This document shows positions 25,784 through 37,904 of a stretch of 64,000 bases of DNA, one piece after another. The translations under genes and the position numbers were made by a program. This DNA is from Brachynemurus nebulosus (Eukaryota; Arthropoda; Insecta; Neuroptera; Myrmeleontidae), in assembly GCA_035578155.1 (NCBI GenBank), contig JAPWDM010000005.1, positions 23,124,877-23,188,876 of the forward strand, read 5' to 3'. The notes under the pieces are model-generated. The model saw only the letters and a program-made list of their open reading frames with translations, ran no database searches and was not told the DNA's origin. The number at the start of each line of letters is the position of its first letter. The first letter of the stretch is position 1.

Positions 25784-26436
25784 TTATGTGTTCCCACGAT
25801 AACTCTCGAACGAAACGTCTAACGCTTATGAAATTTTGTGTGCGGACTGGATTCTGAATTGGCTTGGCTAAGTTCGTTAGCCAGACACGTCGGATGCCCA
25901 GAAGTAGGTTTTCTGGCCATTTTTTATCATTCGATCCTATCATAAGGCAGTTAGATTTTTACATCGTTGAAAAGGAAAAAAAAAATTATGAAGAAAATAT
26001 TCTTATAATTTTCTTTCTATTTTAAGTATTTTTCGAGAAAATGTGAATTTTCACTTTTATTCTTTCTTTGTTAGTCTAATAAGTAATTTATATTTATATC
26101 TCAGTTCTTTATGAAGTATAAAAATATTTCACTTTTTTATTAAAGAATTTTGTGAGAACAAGTGAAAACTATTCACAGATATGTGATATAACACACATAC
26201 ATGTATAGAGTTTTGTTTCTCATTTATTGCATTATAATTAGCATGGTTCTATCTCATGTTAAAAAATGTAAATTAAACAGATTTTCTAAGCTAATGTAAT
26301 GAAGAATTTTTTTTTTTTTTATTGAATTTTTAAGTAAACAAGAAATTGAAGATTATGTTATGATATAAATATTATTAAATATGAAACAAAACAAAATATG
26401 TACAATGTACATATGTATGTACGGAAAAATATTTTG

Positions 26437-28410
<1,974 letters not shown>

Positions 28411-28943
28411 TATGCAGATGCTGCGACAGGGGTTTTTAAATATTTGACATAATAATATTTCATCTTCACAAGTAAAGAAAAGTGAAATATGTTATTTTCA
28501 ATTAGAATAAACTATTTTCGTTTGATTTTAACGGATTTGAAAATTCTAAGCAGTATATACTGACATCTATTGATTTTTGTTTTTCAAAATTCAATTTTTA
28601 ATAGTCTCTATGGTATTAAATATTTTGCAATGAATCCAGTCATTCAGTTATTTTATGTATATGCTTACAGTTAAGTTATAATATACCGTGAATATCATGT
28701 ACATCATGAATGTCATTTGTTTTCGGTTGCTTTAAGAAATATTCTTCTCCAATCAAATTATTATTGAATAAACAGAATTTACATAAAAATATAAAATAGT
28801 GTTATTATTTATTATTATTTCGTAACCTAATGTTCAATTAGTACCCTATGCACTATTTATTTGCTTGACTGGAATTAGAAAAAGACAATCATACGTTGAC
28901 AAAGAAACTATCCAAAGTGTCTGGGAATATTTTTTCCACTATA

Positions 28944-29916
28944 AATTACTTTTACTGTTTTTCTACAAACTAAAAAAATTAAAAAACTTCAACCATAGTT
29001 GGGCGTATTTACGGTAACTCTAAAAATATGTAAAAAAGTTTAATTTTCTGAACATTCTTGACAAACTTTTTTGATATTATAAACCCCATTTTGACGTTTA
29101 GCATTAAGATATTTAATAAAGTAACATGCATACTACGCTAACCCCTCACTTTTTCGTTTCGCTAGTGTTCATTCAGGAAGGGCAAAGTGTGAATATTTTA
29201 ATCAAAAATATTTCTTGACGATATTTTAATTAAATAAAATTTTATAAATACCCGGGCAATATTTTATATTCTCATTATATTTTGTTTTGCCAACCAACGA
29301 ACAATTGAGCAAGTGGCAATTCCATCTAAACCATTCATGCAAGCGGTCGTTTTATATATACATCACTTTCAATTTATGCAAAACAATTCGTGCGGTATAG
29401 TTGAAGAAAATTTCAATATGCGTTATGTCGCCTGATATGTATATGCATATCTATATACATAATACCTCCCCCGAAAAATTAGAGCATTCTAGATATATTT
29501 GTTGAACGGAGAGGTAAGTAAAATCAGTCGCTGATTTAAGTTCAAGTTCATCCGGTTCAGGCCTATAGTGTCAAATTTTTGTAAACGACATTAGAGAAAA
29601 TAAGCATTTTTAAAAACTGATACTAAATCTTTTTTTAATTTGGCGAGATCGAGACTGAAAAAGTAGTTTCCCAGTATGCCTCTCCCCTTTTGTAATTTTT
29701 TTTATTACATCGCTTTATACGTGGCAAAATATCTAAATCTAAACATTTAGAAAACCATTGTTAGTTTCACCCCATCCTGGTTAGAGTGTCAAAATGACCC
29801 TTCTATAATAGAGGTGATTTTAGAGTGGCCTCCAACACCGAACATCCATATATTTATTTATTTATTTATTTTTTGATTAAAGATTAAGCTATCGAGGTAA
29901 CAAAATCATTGATCAG
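28944..29916. other. Gene-free stretch
   Basis: No gene. A short (TTTA)n run lies at about 29849-29874. Confidence 0.45.
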
Positions 29917-30726
29917 TTAAGGTAGTTACCGCAACATTCAACTTTTCGACAGAATAGTTTCAAATTTTAATAGTATAAAGAAGAATGCTATATCTGATTG
30001 TTCTCGTAATTTAGGAAAGATTGATCGCTTCTGAGTTAAGATAATTAGGGTTAAAGTTTGTATCTACTCCATGTCTTAGATCTCAAAATTCTGACTACGT
30101 ACCCTTATTTTGTATTTAACACTATAATGACTCGACAAAATTCAATAAAAAACTAGGGAAAGAAAGATTAATAAGTTCTGAATGTAAAGAAAAAATTGAA
30201 TTATTTATTGATCGTTTTGAATTGAAGATATCATCAGAGAAATTATAGTATTGAAGCAGTCTGGCAACTCTGTATATTAAATAACTGGTTTATTCGTATT
30301 TATTGTTTAAACAATATTGAAAATTTATGAATAGCATTTTTTGACGTTTTACCGCTTACGTAGCGAAAACGGTGATAGATACATTAAAAAGTGTTAAGAT
30401 TTTTTTGGTAGAGAACCGAATTCTCTACAAAAAAGTCCAGATAGCACCTGTCTATCTTGTACAGGTGAAAAAATAAAGCGTCCAAACGCATATGCATACC
30501 ACTTAATATGTTTGTTGAGTAAATTAACAACGATGTCAAAGCATTTATTATAAAAAATTTTGATAGTATAAGTGTGTATGCACAGACTATGTTTGAATGT
30601 ATGATTACACGTTCGTATGAAAAATAGTATGCATCAACATCTATCCATTAATACATACAATAATGACATAAAGTAAGTTTGGTTTGCAATTTTTTCTACT
30701 AGCATGTCACACGGTAACTACCTTAA
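29917..30726. mobile_element. TTAA-flanked TIR element, 0.8 kb
   Basis: TTAAGGTAGTTACCG at 29917-29931 is exactly inverted at 30712-30726 (CGGTAACTACCTTAA). The outer TTAA could be a target duplication as in piggyBac, but the terminus GGTAGTTACC lacks the usual CCC start, so superfamily is uncertain. No coding content. Confidence 0.6.
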
Positions 30727-30799
30727 AGCAAATCTTGGTAGAAATTCGTGTCAGATCTTACAAGGGGAGTATCTAACATGCGAATCACGGATTTGGGAG

Positions 30800-30936
30800 A
30801 ATCACGCTATTTATATTTTCTTTTTCAAAAGAACTACTTAAAAGTCGTGTTGTTTGAACCGTGTAATTCGGAGGAATGTATCCGTGTTCTTCGAGACCCG
30901 TGTCCTTCGAATACAGTGTTCTTCGGGGGCTACCTG
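30800..30936 (-). mobile_element. Truncated copy of the CAGGTAACCCCCGAAG element
   Basis: Read on the minus strand from 30936, this matches the left 130 bp of the element at 22414: CAGGTAGCCCCCGAAGAACAC, then GTATTCGAAGGACACGGGT, then a degenerate CGAATTACACGGTT.AAACAA block. TA follows the end at 30937-30938. Only one end is present. Confidence 0.75.
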
Positions 30937-31796
30937 TATTTCGAAAGCAACATTAAAAATAACTTTACAAACTCCGATTTTAATAATAAATTTTGACAAA
31001 GCTTAAATTTTCTTCAATATTAAAAATCATTCTCTGATAAAAAATTTTTGATTTTCAATAATATATACATTATTATTTTCATTTATGCATACTATATATA
31101 CCTTTTCAATTCTTGTACAGACAAATATTTATGTATATATGTCATATTATTGTCAGGGAACAATGCTTTATAACATATTCTTAGTTTCTCTAAAGAATTT
31201 CAAAAGAAATAATAAAAGAGAAGTCGGTTCATATTTAGAAGTCAAATCAGAAGAGATTCATATAAACATACAACTCAACTCAAACTTGTAGTCAAGAGTA
31301 CCTACCTACATTATCAAAGAAATCACGACATACGTTAGTTTTTATTTATATTCTCAAAATAGAATAGTAAAAGCGGTAACGTATGATAACGAGAGCTTTA
31401 CTGTCGTGTAAAGCTGTTTTATAATTTACTAGACTTTCGTTCTAACAAAACTAATATCATCCAAAACTTGGAAAGATCAAAATGTATATTAAAGAGAGTT
31501 GCAAATACAGTAACAATTTCTGACCGGACCGGCATTGGGACAGTAAACACGTTATGGACGTCGTATGACGTCAAGTGAAACTTGACTAACTGTAACACAA
31601 CGATGTACCACGTTAGCAATACCGTATTAAGGCTCATTTATATCTATAGACATAGAACGTCACAGAGACAGATCGTGACGTCGAGGCCAATGTGTGTGAT
31701 GCTACCGCAGACGGGTATTGACAGGTAATATAGACAGGACACTTTCAGTGTAGTGATAATTTCTGTAAACGTTACAGACGTATAACATAATATATA
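30937..31796. other. Gene-free stretch
   Basis: Frames at 31085-31291 (plus), 31419-31637 and 31644-31829 (minus) have no recognisable family features. The third runs into the left end of the following transposon. Confidence 0.45.
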
Positions 31797-32246
31797 GGAT
31801 AAGTGCGGGAGAGATGCCGCAGTAGCCATAGTTCGTCCGTTGATTGATAGCGCTACTAATGTTTAAAATAAGTTACTTATTTAAGCTGTATATGGTAACA
31901 TTTATGATTAGTCCATCAGTTTAGTAATTATTCAACTTTTTATTATTGAAAAGTAAGTTTCTTCATAATATTTTATCAAGCATTTAATTCATTAGAATTT
32001 AAGAATGTATATTTCATTGTTTTAATGAAAATGAGTTTTGTTATTAATTTTGGTATATTTTAAAAGTACTGTATAAATTTTTAGGTTAGAATTCCGCACT
32101 ATGCTTGCTATAGCAACAAGCGGCATCTATCCCAACAAAAAGGAGAGATACCACATTTAAAGTTGGTATAGATGCCGCATCATATTACATGTTAAAAACA
32201 TAGACTTATACCTTAATTATGCAATTTTTTTTTTGGACTGTAAATT

Positions 32247-32464
32247 ATGCCACGTAAATATAAAAGATCCATTAATTGGATCAGGAAGAGCTCCCATATT
32301 AGTGAAGATAACGAAAATAATGATGATTGCGTGTATATTGAATGTTTTGAAAAGTACTCAGAAACAAAAAAAAAGTTGACTGGTTAAGATGTATAAAGTG
32401 CCAAAAATGGTTACATATGGCATGCATCATGTATGGAAATGTGTGTAAAATACAAAATTTTTAA
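32247..32464 (+). pseudogene. pogo-like transposase remnant: start plus C-terminal zinc-binding tail
   Basis: ATG at 32247 opens with MPRKYKRS, the usual beginning of a group of insect pogo-like transposases. After about 15 residues it jumps directly to an acidic linker (SEDNENNDDC) and stops at 32387. In the next frame, from 32378, the text reads DWLRCIKCQKWLHMAC, a W-x2-C-x2-C-x2-W-x-H-x2-C zinc-binding tail typical of the C-terminus of these transposases. The frame change falls in a run of nine A at 32366-32374. So the psq DNA-binding and DDE catalytic parts have been deleted, and a one-base slip in the A run separates the remaining ends. It cannot encode an active enzyme. Confidence 0.75.
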
Positions 32465-32502
32465 TATGAACTATGCGCCGTCTCACCTTCTTTGATGCGG
32501 CA

Positions 32503-32526
32503 TCTCTCCCATAGGTATGGGAGAGA
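32503..32526. repeat. Internal palindrome made of terminal-repeat words
   Basis: TCTCTCCCAT at 32503-32512 and ATGGGAGAGA at 32517-32526 form a 10 bp stem with a four-base loop (AGGT). Each arm repeats the GGGAGAGA core of the element's terminal inverted repeat, in head-to-head orientation. Confidence 0.85.
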
Positions 32527-32621
32527 CGTCGCTTTGCAGGCTCTACAAAAATGTTAATTATGAATCCTTTATGACTCAAAATTTAAAATTGCTTATAAAA
32601 AATTTTAAAGAACAATATTTA

Positions 32622-32760
32622 CACTTTTAATTTCAAATGTTATCGAGTGCTTGTGAAACATTATTAGTGTATGGCGGATTTTTATCCGTATTTAAACATA
32701 CACCAATATTTATATGTTCACTCAATGTCCAGCTTTGGCTGATACTTGAACACTCGATGT
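32622..32760. repeat. Long inverted repeat, left arm
   Basis: 139 bp pairing with 32959-33096 with only a few differences (for example TGCTTGTG against CACAGGCA). It contains its own short hairpin, CGGATTTTTATCCG, at about 32675-32689. Confidence 0.93.
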
Positions 32761-32820
32761 CTCGCATTAGAGAGAGGTTGTGTTTGGTTGATTACTGAAT
32801 TGTAGTGGCACTCGAACAAG

Positions 32821-32892
32821 TGATCGGTGGCCTAGTTGGTAAGGCGCTTGGCTGGTAACCAAGAGATCCGGGTTCGAGTCCCAGCCGATCCA
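32821..32892 (+). tRNA. tRNA-like sequence, Thr(GGT)-type anticodon, copy 1
   Basis: 72 nt fold into a cloverleaf by eye: acceptor of 6 bp (GATCGG with CCGATC), D stem GCCT/AGGC, anticodon stem CTTGG/CCAAG with loop CTGGTAA (anticodon GGT at 32854-32856), T stem CCGGG/CCCAG with one C-A mismatch and loop TTCGAGT. Position 1 is mismatched with position 72. A box TGGCCTAGTTG and B box GTTCGAGTC match the consensus, and a T5 run follows at 32902-32906. Animal nuclear genomes normally read Thr codons with AGT rather than GGT, and the unit sits in a repeated, duplication-bounded insertion, so a SINE-type tRNA-derived unit is more likely than a working tRNA gene. Confidence 0.7.
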
Positions 32893-32958
32893 GTTTGGTA
32901 ATTTTTCAAACACTATGTCAATTTTAATTAACATAATGAATTGGCCATTTGCCAAAGT

Positions 32959-33096
32959 ACATCGAGTGTTCAAGTATCAGCCAAAGCTGGACATTGAGTG
33001 AACATATGAATATTGGTGTATGTTTAAATACGGATAAAAATCCGCCATACACTAATAATGTTTCACAGGCACTCGATAACATTTGAAATTAAAAGT
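32959..33096. repeat. Long inverted repeat, right arm
   Basis: Reverse complement of 32622-32760 over essentially its full length. With a 198 bp spacer containing tRNA-like copy 1, the pair could form a long hairpin in RNA or a cruciform in DNA. Confidence 0.93.
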
Positions 33097-33168
33097 ATAA
33101 AACTGCGTCTCGCATTAGAGAGAGGTTGTGTTTGATTGATTACTGAATTGGAGTGGCACTCGAACAAG

Positions 33169-33240
33169 TGATCGGTGGCCTAGTTGGTAAGGCGCTTGGC
33201 TGGTAACCAAGAGATCCGGGTTCGAGTCCCAGCCGATCCA
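33169..33240 (+). tRNA. tRNA-like sequence, Thr(GGT)-type anticodon, copy 2
   Basis: Identical in all 72 positions to the copy at 32821-32892, 348 bp downstream (anticodon GGT at 33202-33204). The flanks are also shared: TCTCGCATTAGAGAGAGG before and GTTTGGTAATTTTTTCAAAC after, with a T6 run that could stop RNA polymerase III. Unlike copy 1 it lies outside the inverted arms. Confidence 0.7.
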
Positions 33241-33392
33241 GTTTGGTAATTTTTTCAAACACTATGTCAATTTTAATTAAAACAATATTTACATTTATTG
33301 CGTACCAAATTTCAAATCAATTAAATGCATACTTTAAGAATTATCAGTGTTTTCAAAATGTGCGCCATCTCTCCCGCATTCACCCTATAATA

Positions 33393-33454
33393 GGTGCGAT
33401 AGCTACAGCAGGTCTGGTACATAATACGTAATGTATTATAGATCGTATCGCACC
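33393..33454. repeat. Short hairpin next to the pogo-like right end
   Basis: GGTGCGATA (33393-33401) pairs with TATCGCACC (33446-33454); a smaller inverted pair, ATAATACGTAATGTATTAT, lies inside. It does not fit a tRNA cloverleaf (no T-loop). Confidence 0.7.
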
Positions 33455-34927
33455 GCTTCGTAACCCACGGTAACTAGACAGAGGGTGAGCTATGTTCGCT
33501 AATTCTTGACGTGGTATAGCGTTGCGTTAATGCGTTAAAAATATTGTCGTCCCCTAGGGGGGGGGGTGCGTAGAAGCGTGGACTCTATAGTGTTAATTAA
33601 AGTTAATTATATGATGTGTCTTATATGTGGTTGATTTCTTAACGCTTCCTAAATTTGCCTACCACCAAATACGCTCTCTTAGATTCCGTTAGGAAACGAA
33701 GAAATCGGTGATCAATATATAAAATTCTTCTGATTCCAATTAAGTTTAAAAAAAAATTTCTCAAAGGTAGATGTGAGATGCACATAAAAATCTTTTTATA
33801 ATTTTTTATTAAATAGACTAAATTACAATTATGGTTTCAAGTTATAACGTTAATCGACACTGAGCTGCCGAAAATATGAAATAACTAACCACACCGGGGC
33901 ATGGCCACACGGAAAACAAAAAAAAAAAAAAGGAGAAAAAATAATTAATTTAAACATAAAAATGAACATTATGGACGTATGTGCCTAATAATATAACCTT
34001 TTAAACAACACTCACTTTATGAGTGACGTAGTCCGTCTATCCATCCGCTTGTCCGTCCGTTCGTCCGTCTATATCTAACCCAAATTATGTTATTTACCGC
34101 ATACGAACAAACCTTTTTCTCGACTCTCTTGAACGCAGAAAATGTTTTTAACGAGTTTCTCTTGTATTTTTATTATGGCACCCAACAATTTCCACCACGC
34201 CCACGAAAAATGTTTATGTGCGTCAATGGAAAATGGAAAATGTAGTTCCAAACATAATTTATTTGTTGTTTATTTTAATCGGAAATATTGGATCGCTTTT
34301 CGACGAAATTATTGGTCGCAGTTTTGTATGTTCGATTTTTTTAGGATGGTATTTACGCGTTTGTTGGTCTCGAATTTGTAAAAAATTTATATGAATAGAG
34401 TTTAAGTATCGATTTACGCTGAAGGTCACTCAACTTCAAATCAGGGTTTTGAACAGATATTCTTTTTTCGTTTCGGTACAGTTCTAGTTCAGTTGTGGTT
34501 TAACACCGATTTCGGTTACAGCTATGGTTATAGAAAAATGGATGCTAGACTAAAAAAAAAGGTTGAGAACCTATGGATTTTATTAATCTACATTGAGTAA
34601 CGGTGAATATTATGGTTTCGAATTTTAGACACAATATCTGCGACACAGAATCCTGCTCAAAATACGGGTAAATCTAGTTAATTTTTTTTTTCTGACACTG
34701 CAATTAACATTAAAAGGACGACTTTGAAAACCAATGATTCCTTTATAGTTTCATTATTCTGTAATTTTATTATATTAACGGTTTTTAAGCCACCAAAAAT
34801 TTTAATAAGCTTCAAGACGTCTTCAAATAAAAAAATTGTTTTTTTCTCAAATCAAATCTTATGGAATTAGGGTAACTGAGCTTTCATATAACGCAGATAC
34901 ATAGTTATACGAGGATAACGCAGCAAA
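33455..34927. other. Gene-free stretch
   Basis: No gene. A poly-G run after CCCCTA (about 33553-33566) and a CGTCCGT-type simple stretch (about 34030-34072) are present. The 79-codon plus frame at 34142-34381 has a short hydrophobic start but no recognised domain. Confidence 0.45.
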
Positions 34928-35136
34928 AGTGCCGATGCACACATGCGTTTTTTTACCGCTGCGTGCACGCAGCGGCACTGCAAAATGTGATGCACACATA
35001 CGGTTTTGCACGTTGCGTGCACGGTGCGGCGCCGCAGCGGTTATAAAGTACATTGAGTTAAATTGTGTGGTGCACACTTACTTGCGGTGCCGTGCGGCAC
35101 CGCAGCGGTAAAAACACGCATGTGTGCATCGGCACT
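34928..35136. mobile_element. GC-rich palindromic MITE, 209 bp
   Basis: Ends AGTGCCGATGCACACATG and CATGTGTGCATCGGCACT are perfect inverted repeats; the arm continues imperfectly through TACCGCTGCG. The interior contains further self-complementary CGCTGCGTGCACGCAGCG and GTGCGGCGCCGCAGCG-like blocks. The GC content stands far above the surroundings. Overlapping frames on both strands are symmetrical shadows of the palindrome. Flanking AAA might be a 3 bp duplication, but this is weak. Confidence 0.8.
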
Positions 35137-35782
35137 AAAATTGCAACTAAATGTGTTTATGTAATGTACAAATATATGTAGATATTTAATACTGAAATAA
35201 ATCATATAGGAACTGACAGTATTTTTGTGTATTTCATATGGTTACTGTAGGGGCTTGTTTACTAAATTGTAATTATGAAAATAGCCTGTCCGTCGTCATT
35301 TACCGTAAGTAAAATCAGCACAGAACAATAACATGTATCTGGCTCAATACTAGTAAACAGTACCAGCAGCTGGAATGAATCTGGACAGTAGGGGCGAATC
35401 TAGACAGAGCTGCCTCTCGATATTTCTTCGTCAGTGTTATGACCGCATTAGGTCATAGATCAATCTATGCTACTGAATTTTGTCAATTATAAGTTAGTCA
35501 TCAAAGAAAAGCGGTGAACGTGACATCTTTGTATTTTGTTATTTTACAGGCGCATTGTTTTTAAAAATAACGCGCGTTCTGAAATCTTATAAAGAAACAG
35601 CTGTACAAAAAAAAAAAAAAAAAAACAGTTACATATCATATATATGGTAGAGACTGACAACAAAATGTTTGGCGTTTTGTTGACAATATATGTACCAAAA
35701 ATGAAAGCTGTATTATAGTTAATTTTTCTTTTATAAATTAATTAACAAAAAATTGTCTATAGATGAGGCGAATTCATACACC

Positions 35783-36352
35783 ATGGTACGTCAATATAGA
35801 AAAAAAATTGGGTATAAACTACATGAACTGTAGCTTAGATAACATAAAATCGGCTCTTTTCGACAGAGGCGCAACAACCCGGGGGGGGGGGGGATCCAAG
35901 GGGTCCGGACCCCCTAAAATTACCTGGAAATTTTCCTTCAATTTATTTTATTTTTATTGAAAGTAAAATTTTTAGTGGTTTACTAATATTTTTTATTTGA
36001 AAATCAAATTTTCGGAGACGACATTTTATTACAACATTTTCCATTGTTATCGGAGAACTGCGTTTTCAAAAAATATGATTATTTAAATTTTTGTGGGACC
36101 CCCTGTATATATGTAGTTGTTGCGACCCTGCTTTCCGATATTAAAAATAAAAGAAAATCGCTCAGACAAGCTGCTGAATATTTCCATGTTTCCAAATCGA
36201 CCTTGCATGATAGACTCAAAGACAAATCGAAACAAAATTCATTTAAATCCGAAATGTGTTATTCCACCCGTCAAAAGTCATTCGCTGATGCAGATATTTA
36301 TCTTAGCGAATTTCCAGATTGGAAATTCAGCTATTTTTATCAGCTAATGTGA
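35783..36352 (+). pseudogene. pogo-like transposase fragment split by a hAT MITE
   Basis: ATG at 35783 begins MVRQYRKKIGYK, like the N-terminus of insect pogo-like transposases. A frameshift within the next 30 bp moves the family-like text to the frame reading NCSLDNIKSAL up to 35863. There a hAT MITE interrupts it. The other side resumes at the duplicated target with LSDIKNKRKSLRQAAEYF and then HVSKSTLHDRLKDK, a psq-type helix-turn-helix. The remaining frame runs to a stop at 36350-36352 without any DDE domain. Thus the coding region had a frameshift, a MITE insertion with 8 bp duplication inside the DNA-binding domain, and loss of the catalytic part. It is inactive. Confidence 0.8.
35864..36130 (+). 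mobile_element. hAT-like MITE, GCGCAACAAC family, copy B
   Basis: Flanked by CTTTTCGA (35856-35863) and CTTTCCGA (36131-36138), an 8 bp duplication with one mismatch. Ends CAGAGGCGCAACAACC and, reversed, CAGGGTCGCAACAACTAC. Homologous, in opposite orientation, to 17812-18086. It includes a 13-G run near 35880. It lies inside the pogo-like transposase fragment. Confidence 0.88.
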
Positions 36353-36356
36353 TATA

Positions 36357-36813
36357 CAGAGTGTTCATAAAGTTCCGGAACAGCTCCGCAAAAGTTCCAC
36401 AAAATCTCAGTTAATATTCACTTTATCGAAAAATAACCCGGACAAAAGTTTCATGGGAAGAAATGAGGAACTAGAAAATGACCTCAAATTTGACCTTAAC
36501 CATAACTTTGACCAATCAGTATCAAATTTTTTTCGTTTTTATGATCTTCACACGACTTTGGGATATGAAGTATGAATATGGTTTTGAACGTAGAATTTCC
36601 TGCGCTTTCCGAATCTGAAGTCAAAAATAGGCGTTTCCATTTAAAAAAACAAAGCTGACCTCCAAATTTTCGTTAAGGTCATGTTCATGGTTAAATTCAA
36701 GGTCATTTTCTAGTTCCTCATTTCTTCCCATCAAACTTTTGTCCGAGTTACTTTTCGATAAAGTCAATATTAACTGAGATTTTCAGCTGTTCCGGAACTT
36801 TATGAACACACTG
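36357..36813. mobile_element. Tc1/mariner-type foldback MITE, 457 bp
   Basis: Flanked by TA (36355-36356, 36814-36815). Inverted arms of about 150 bp begin CAGAGTGTTCATAAAG and, reversed, CAGTGTGTTCATAAAG, and share TTCCGGAACAGCT and GGGAAGAAATGAGGAAC. Non-coding. Confidence 0.9.
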
Positions 36814-36937
36814 TATATTGCAAATAAAGCACTGTTCAGATTCGCCCCACACATAGGGGCGAATCTGGACACTATATAACCAAAAAAAAAAAAAAAAATG
36901 TTGCAGTACCAATTTTGATATTTTTATTACTGCCCTA

Positions 36938-37787
36938 CACGGAGAGAAAATTCATATAAAAATTACTGTGCTCAGCACTACAATCGACGTGTAAAAGGCG
37001 AACATATTCAATTTTGTACGGTAAAAATATAAAAATTATAATTAATCATAGAAAATTTAAAGGATAGAATATTGTTTCCGTAATATTAGTTCCGTAAAAT
37101 TTGTAAAACAGCATAGTCAAAAGTTCCATTGCTGACAAAAAAATTTTTTAATTGTTCTTCTTACAAAAATTACCATGCTGTATTATAATATTTGAAATGC
37201 TATCTGCTAATAGTAGAAAGAAAAAAATAGAAAGAAGGTTGTGTTTGTTGTGAACGCTGTTGAAATGTACCTCACTCATAGCAAGTCACATAGCCAACCA
37301 TAGGTTTGGACGACCAACTTGGTCGGACGGGTCGGACCAAGCACCTTGATCCATTAGACGGTGTTACAAGCAGCAAGCAGTATTCATTACACTGTGTTAG
37401 AGGACGGGGATGTCACCGTTTAATTCATCATTTTGTTACTTCACTATCTTTAGTATTAGAATATATTGTTAGCAATCATTTTTGTATGCATCATAAAGTT
37501 CTTACAGGTTCGAAGTTTTTACAGGTACCGTCCAAGCAACATAAGGTTGCGGGTCAGATGCGCAAATGAAAGAGTACGACAACAAGAATTAAACTATAAC
37601 ATACATGCATAAGAGTGTGTGTGTGCACAAGAATTAAACTATAACATATATGCATAATAGCACATTAAATTTTACCATGCTAGCACATATTTTTTATTTT
37701 GGTCGTCGATCGCGTACGCATTATAAGAGAGCATGGTAATTTTTCTGAAATTTTATCTACAAAAATTATATGATTTTTCTCTCCGTG
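36938..37787. mobile_element. TA-target element with CACGGAGAGAAAA ends, 850 bp
   Basis: TA at 36936-36937 and 37788-37789 flanks CACGGAGAGAAAATTC on the left and, reversed, CACGGAGAGAAAAATC on the right; both continue CATATAA. The inner arms share an AAAAATTACCATGCT block (37165 region and, reversed, 37733 region). The 87-codon frame at 37306-37569 has no known domain. Confidence 0.78.
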
Positions 37788-37904
37788 TATATGCTCGTGA
37801 TATTAAAGCATTTAAATTATTTTATTTTAAATTTTTTAGATTAACTCAAAGCAATTCTTTGCTAAAAAACTGAAAAAATCGTCCAGATTCGTCCCAACTG
37901 ACGG

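Larger units (their letters stand above)
32624..33280. mobile_element. Composite tRNA-like dimer with long inverted repeat, 13 bp target duplication
   Basis: AACAATATTTACA occurs at 32611-32623 and 33281-33293, an exact 13 bp duplication bounding the unit. Inside, in order: inverted arm L (to 32760), tRNA-like unit A (from 32761), inverted arm R (32959-33096), and tRNA-like unit B (about 33107-33280). Units A and B are direct repeats of about 170 bp. A 13 bp duplication and RNA polymerase III promoter boxes suggest insertion of a SINE by target-primed reverse transcription, but the inverted arms are unusual for a SINE. It is nested in the pogo-like element. Confidence 0.75.
31797..33385 (+). 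mobile_element. pogo-like element with nested composite insertion
   Basis: The left end GGATAAGTGCGGGAGAGATG and the reversed right end GGGTGAATGCGGGAGAGATG are flanked by TA (31795-31796, 33386-33387). The GGGAGAGATGCCGC word recurs inside in both orientations, including a palindrome at 32503-32526 and a hairpin at about 32121-32180 (GCGGCATCTATCCCAAC against GTTGGTATAGATGCCGC). A short transposase remnant lies at 32247-32464. A 657 bp composite insertion (32624-33280) with tRNA-like units sits near the right end. Net element length without it is about 920 bp. Confidence 0.8.
35363..37904 (+). mobile_element. pogo-like element containing three nested transposons
   Basis: The left end CCAGCAGCTGGAATGAATC and reversed right end CCGTCAGTTGGGACGAATC continue into a shared TGGAC and are flanked by TA (35361-35362, 37905-37906). 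Subterminal GGGGCGAATCTRGACA words recur near 35391 and 36836. Removing the insertions at 35864-36130, 36357-36813 and 36938-37787 with their duplications leaves about 960 bp, including the start of a pogo-type transposase. Confidence 0.82.

Noticed and set aside
33393..33454. Hairpin considered as a tRNA or RNA gene
   Set aside because: It lacks a T-loop and the promoter boxes, and only a 9 bp terminal stem is clear.
34142..34381. 79-codon frame with a short hydrophobic N-terminus
   Set aside because: No convincing signal-peptide cleavage context, domain or splice signals.
34859..35111. Overlapping frames on both strands with Arg/Cys-rich peptides
   Set aside because: They mirror each other because the DNA is a palindromic MITE.
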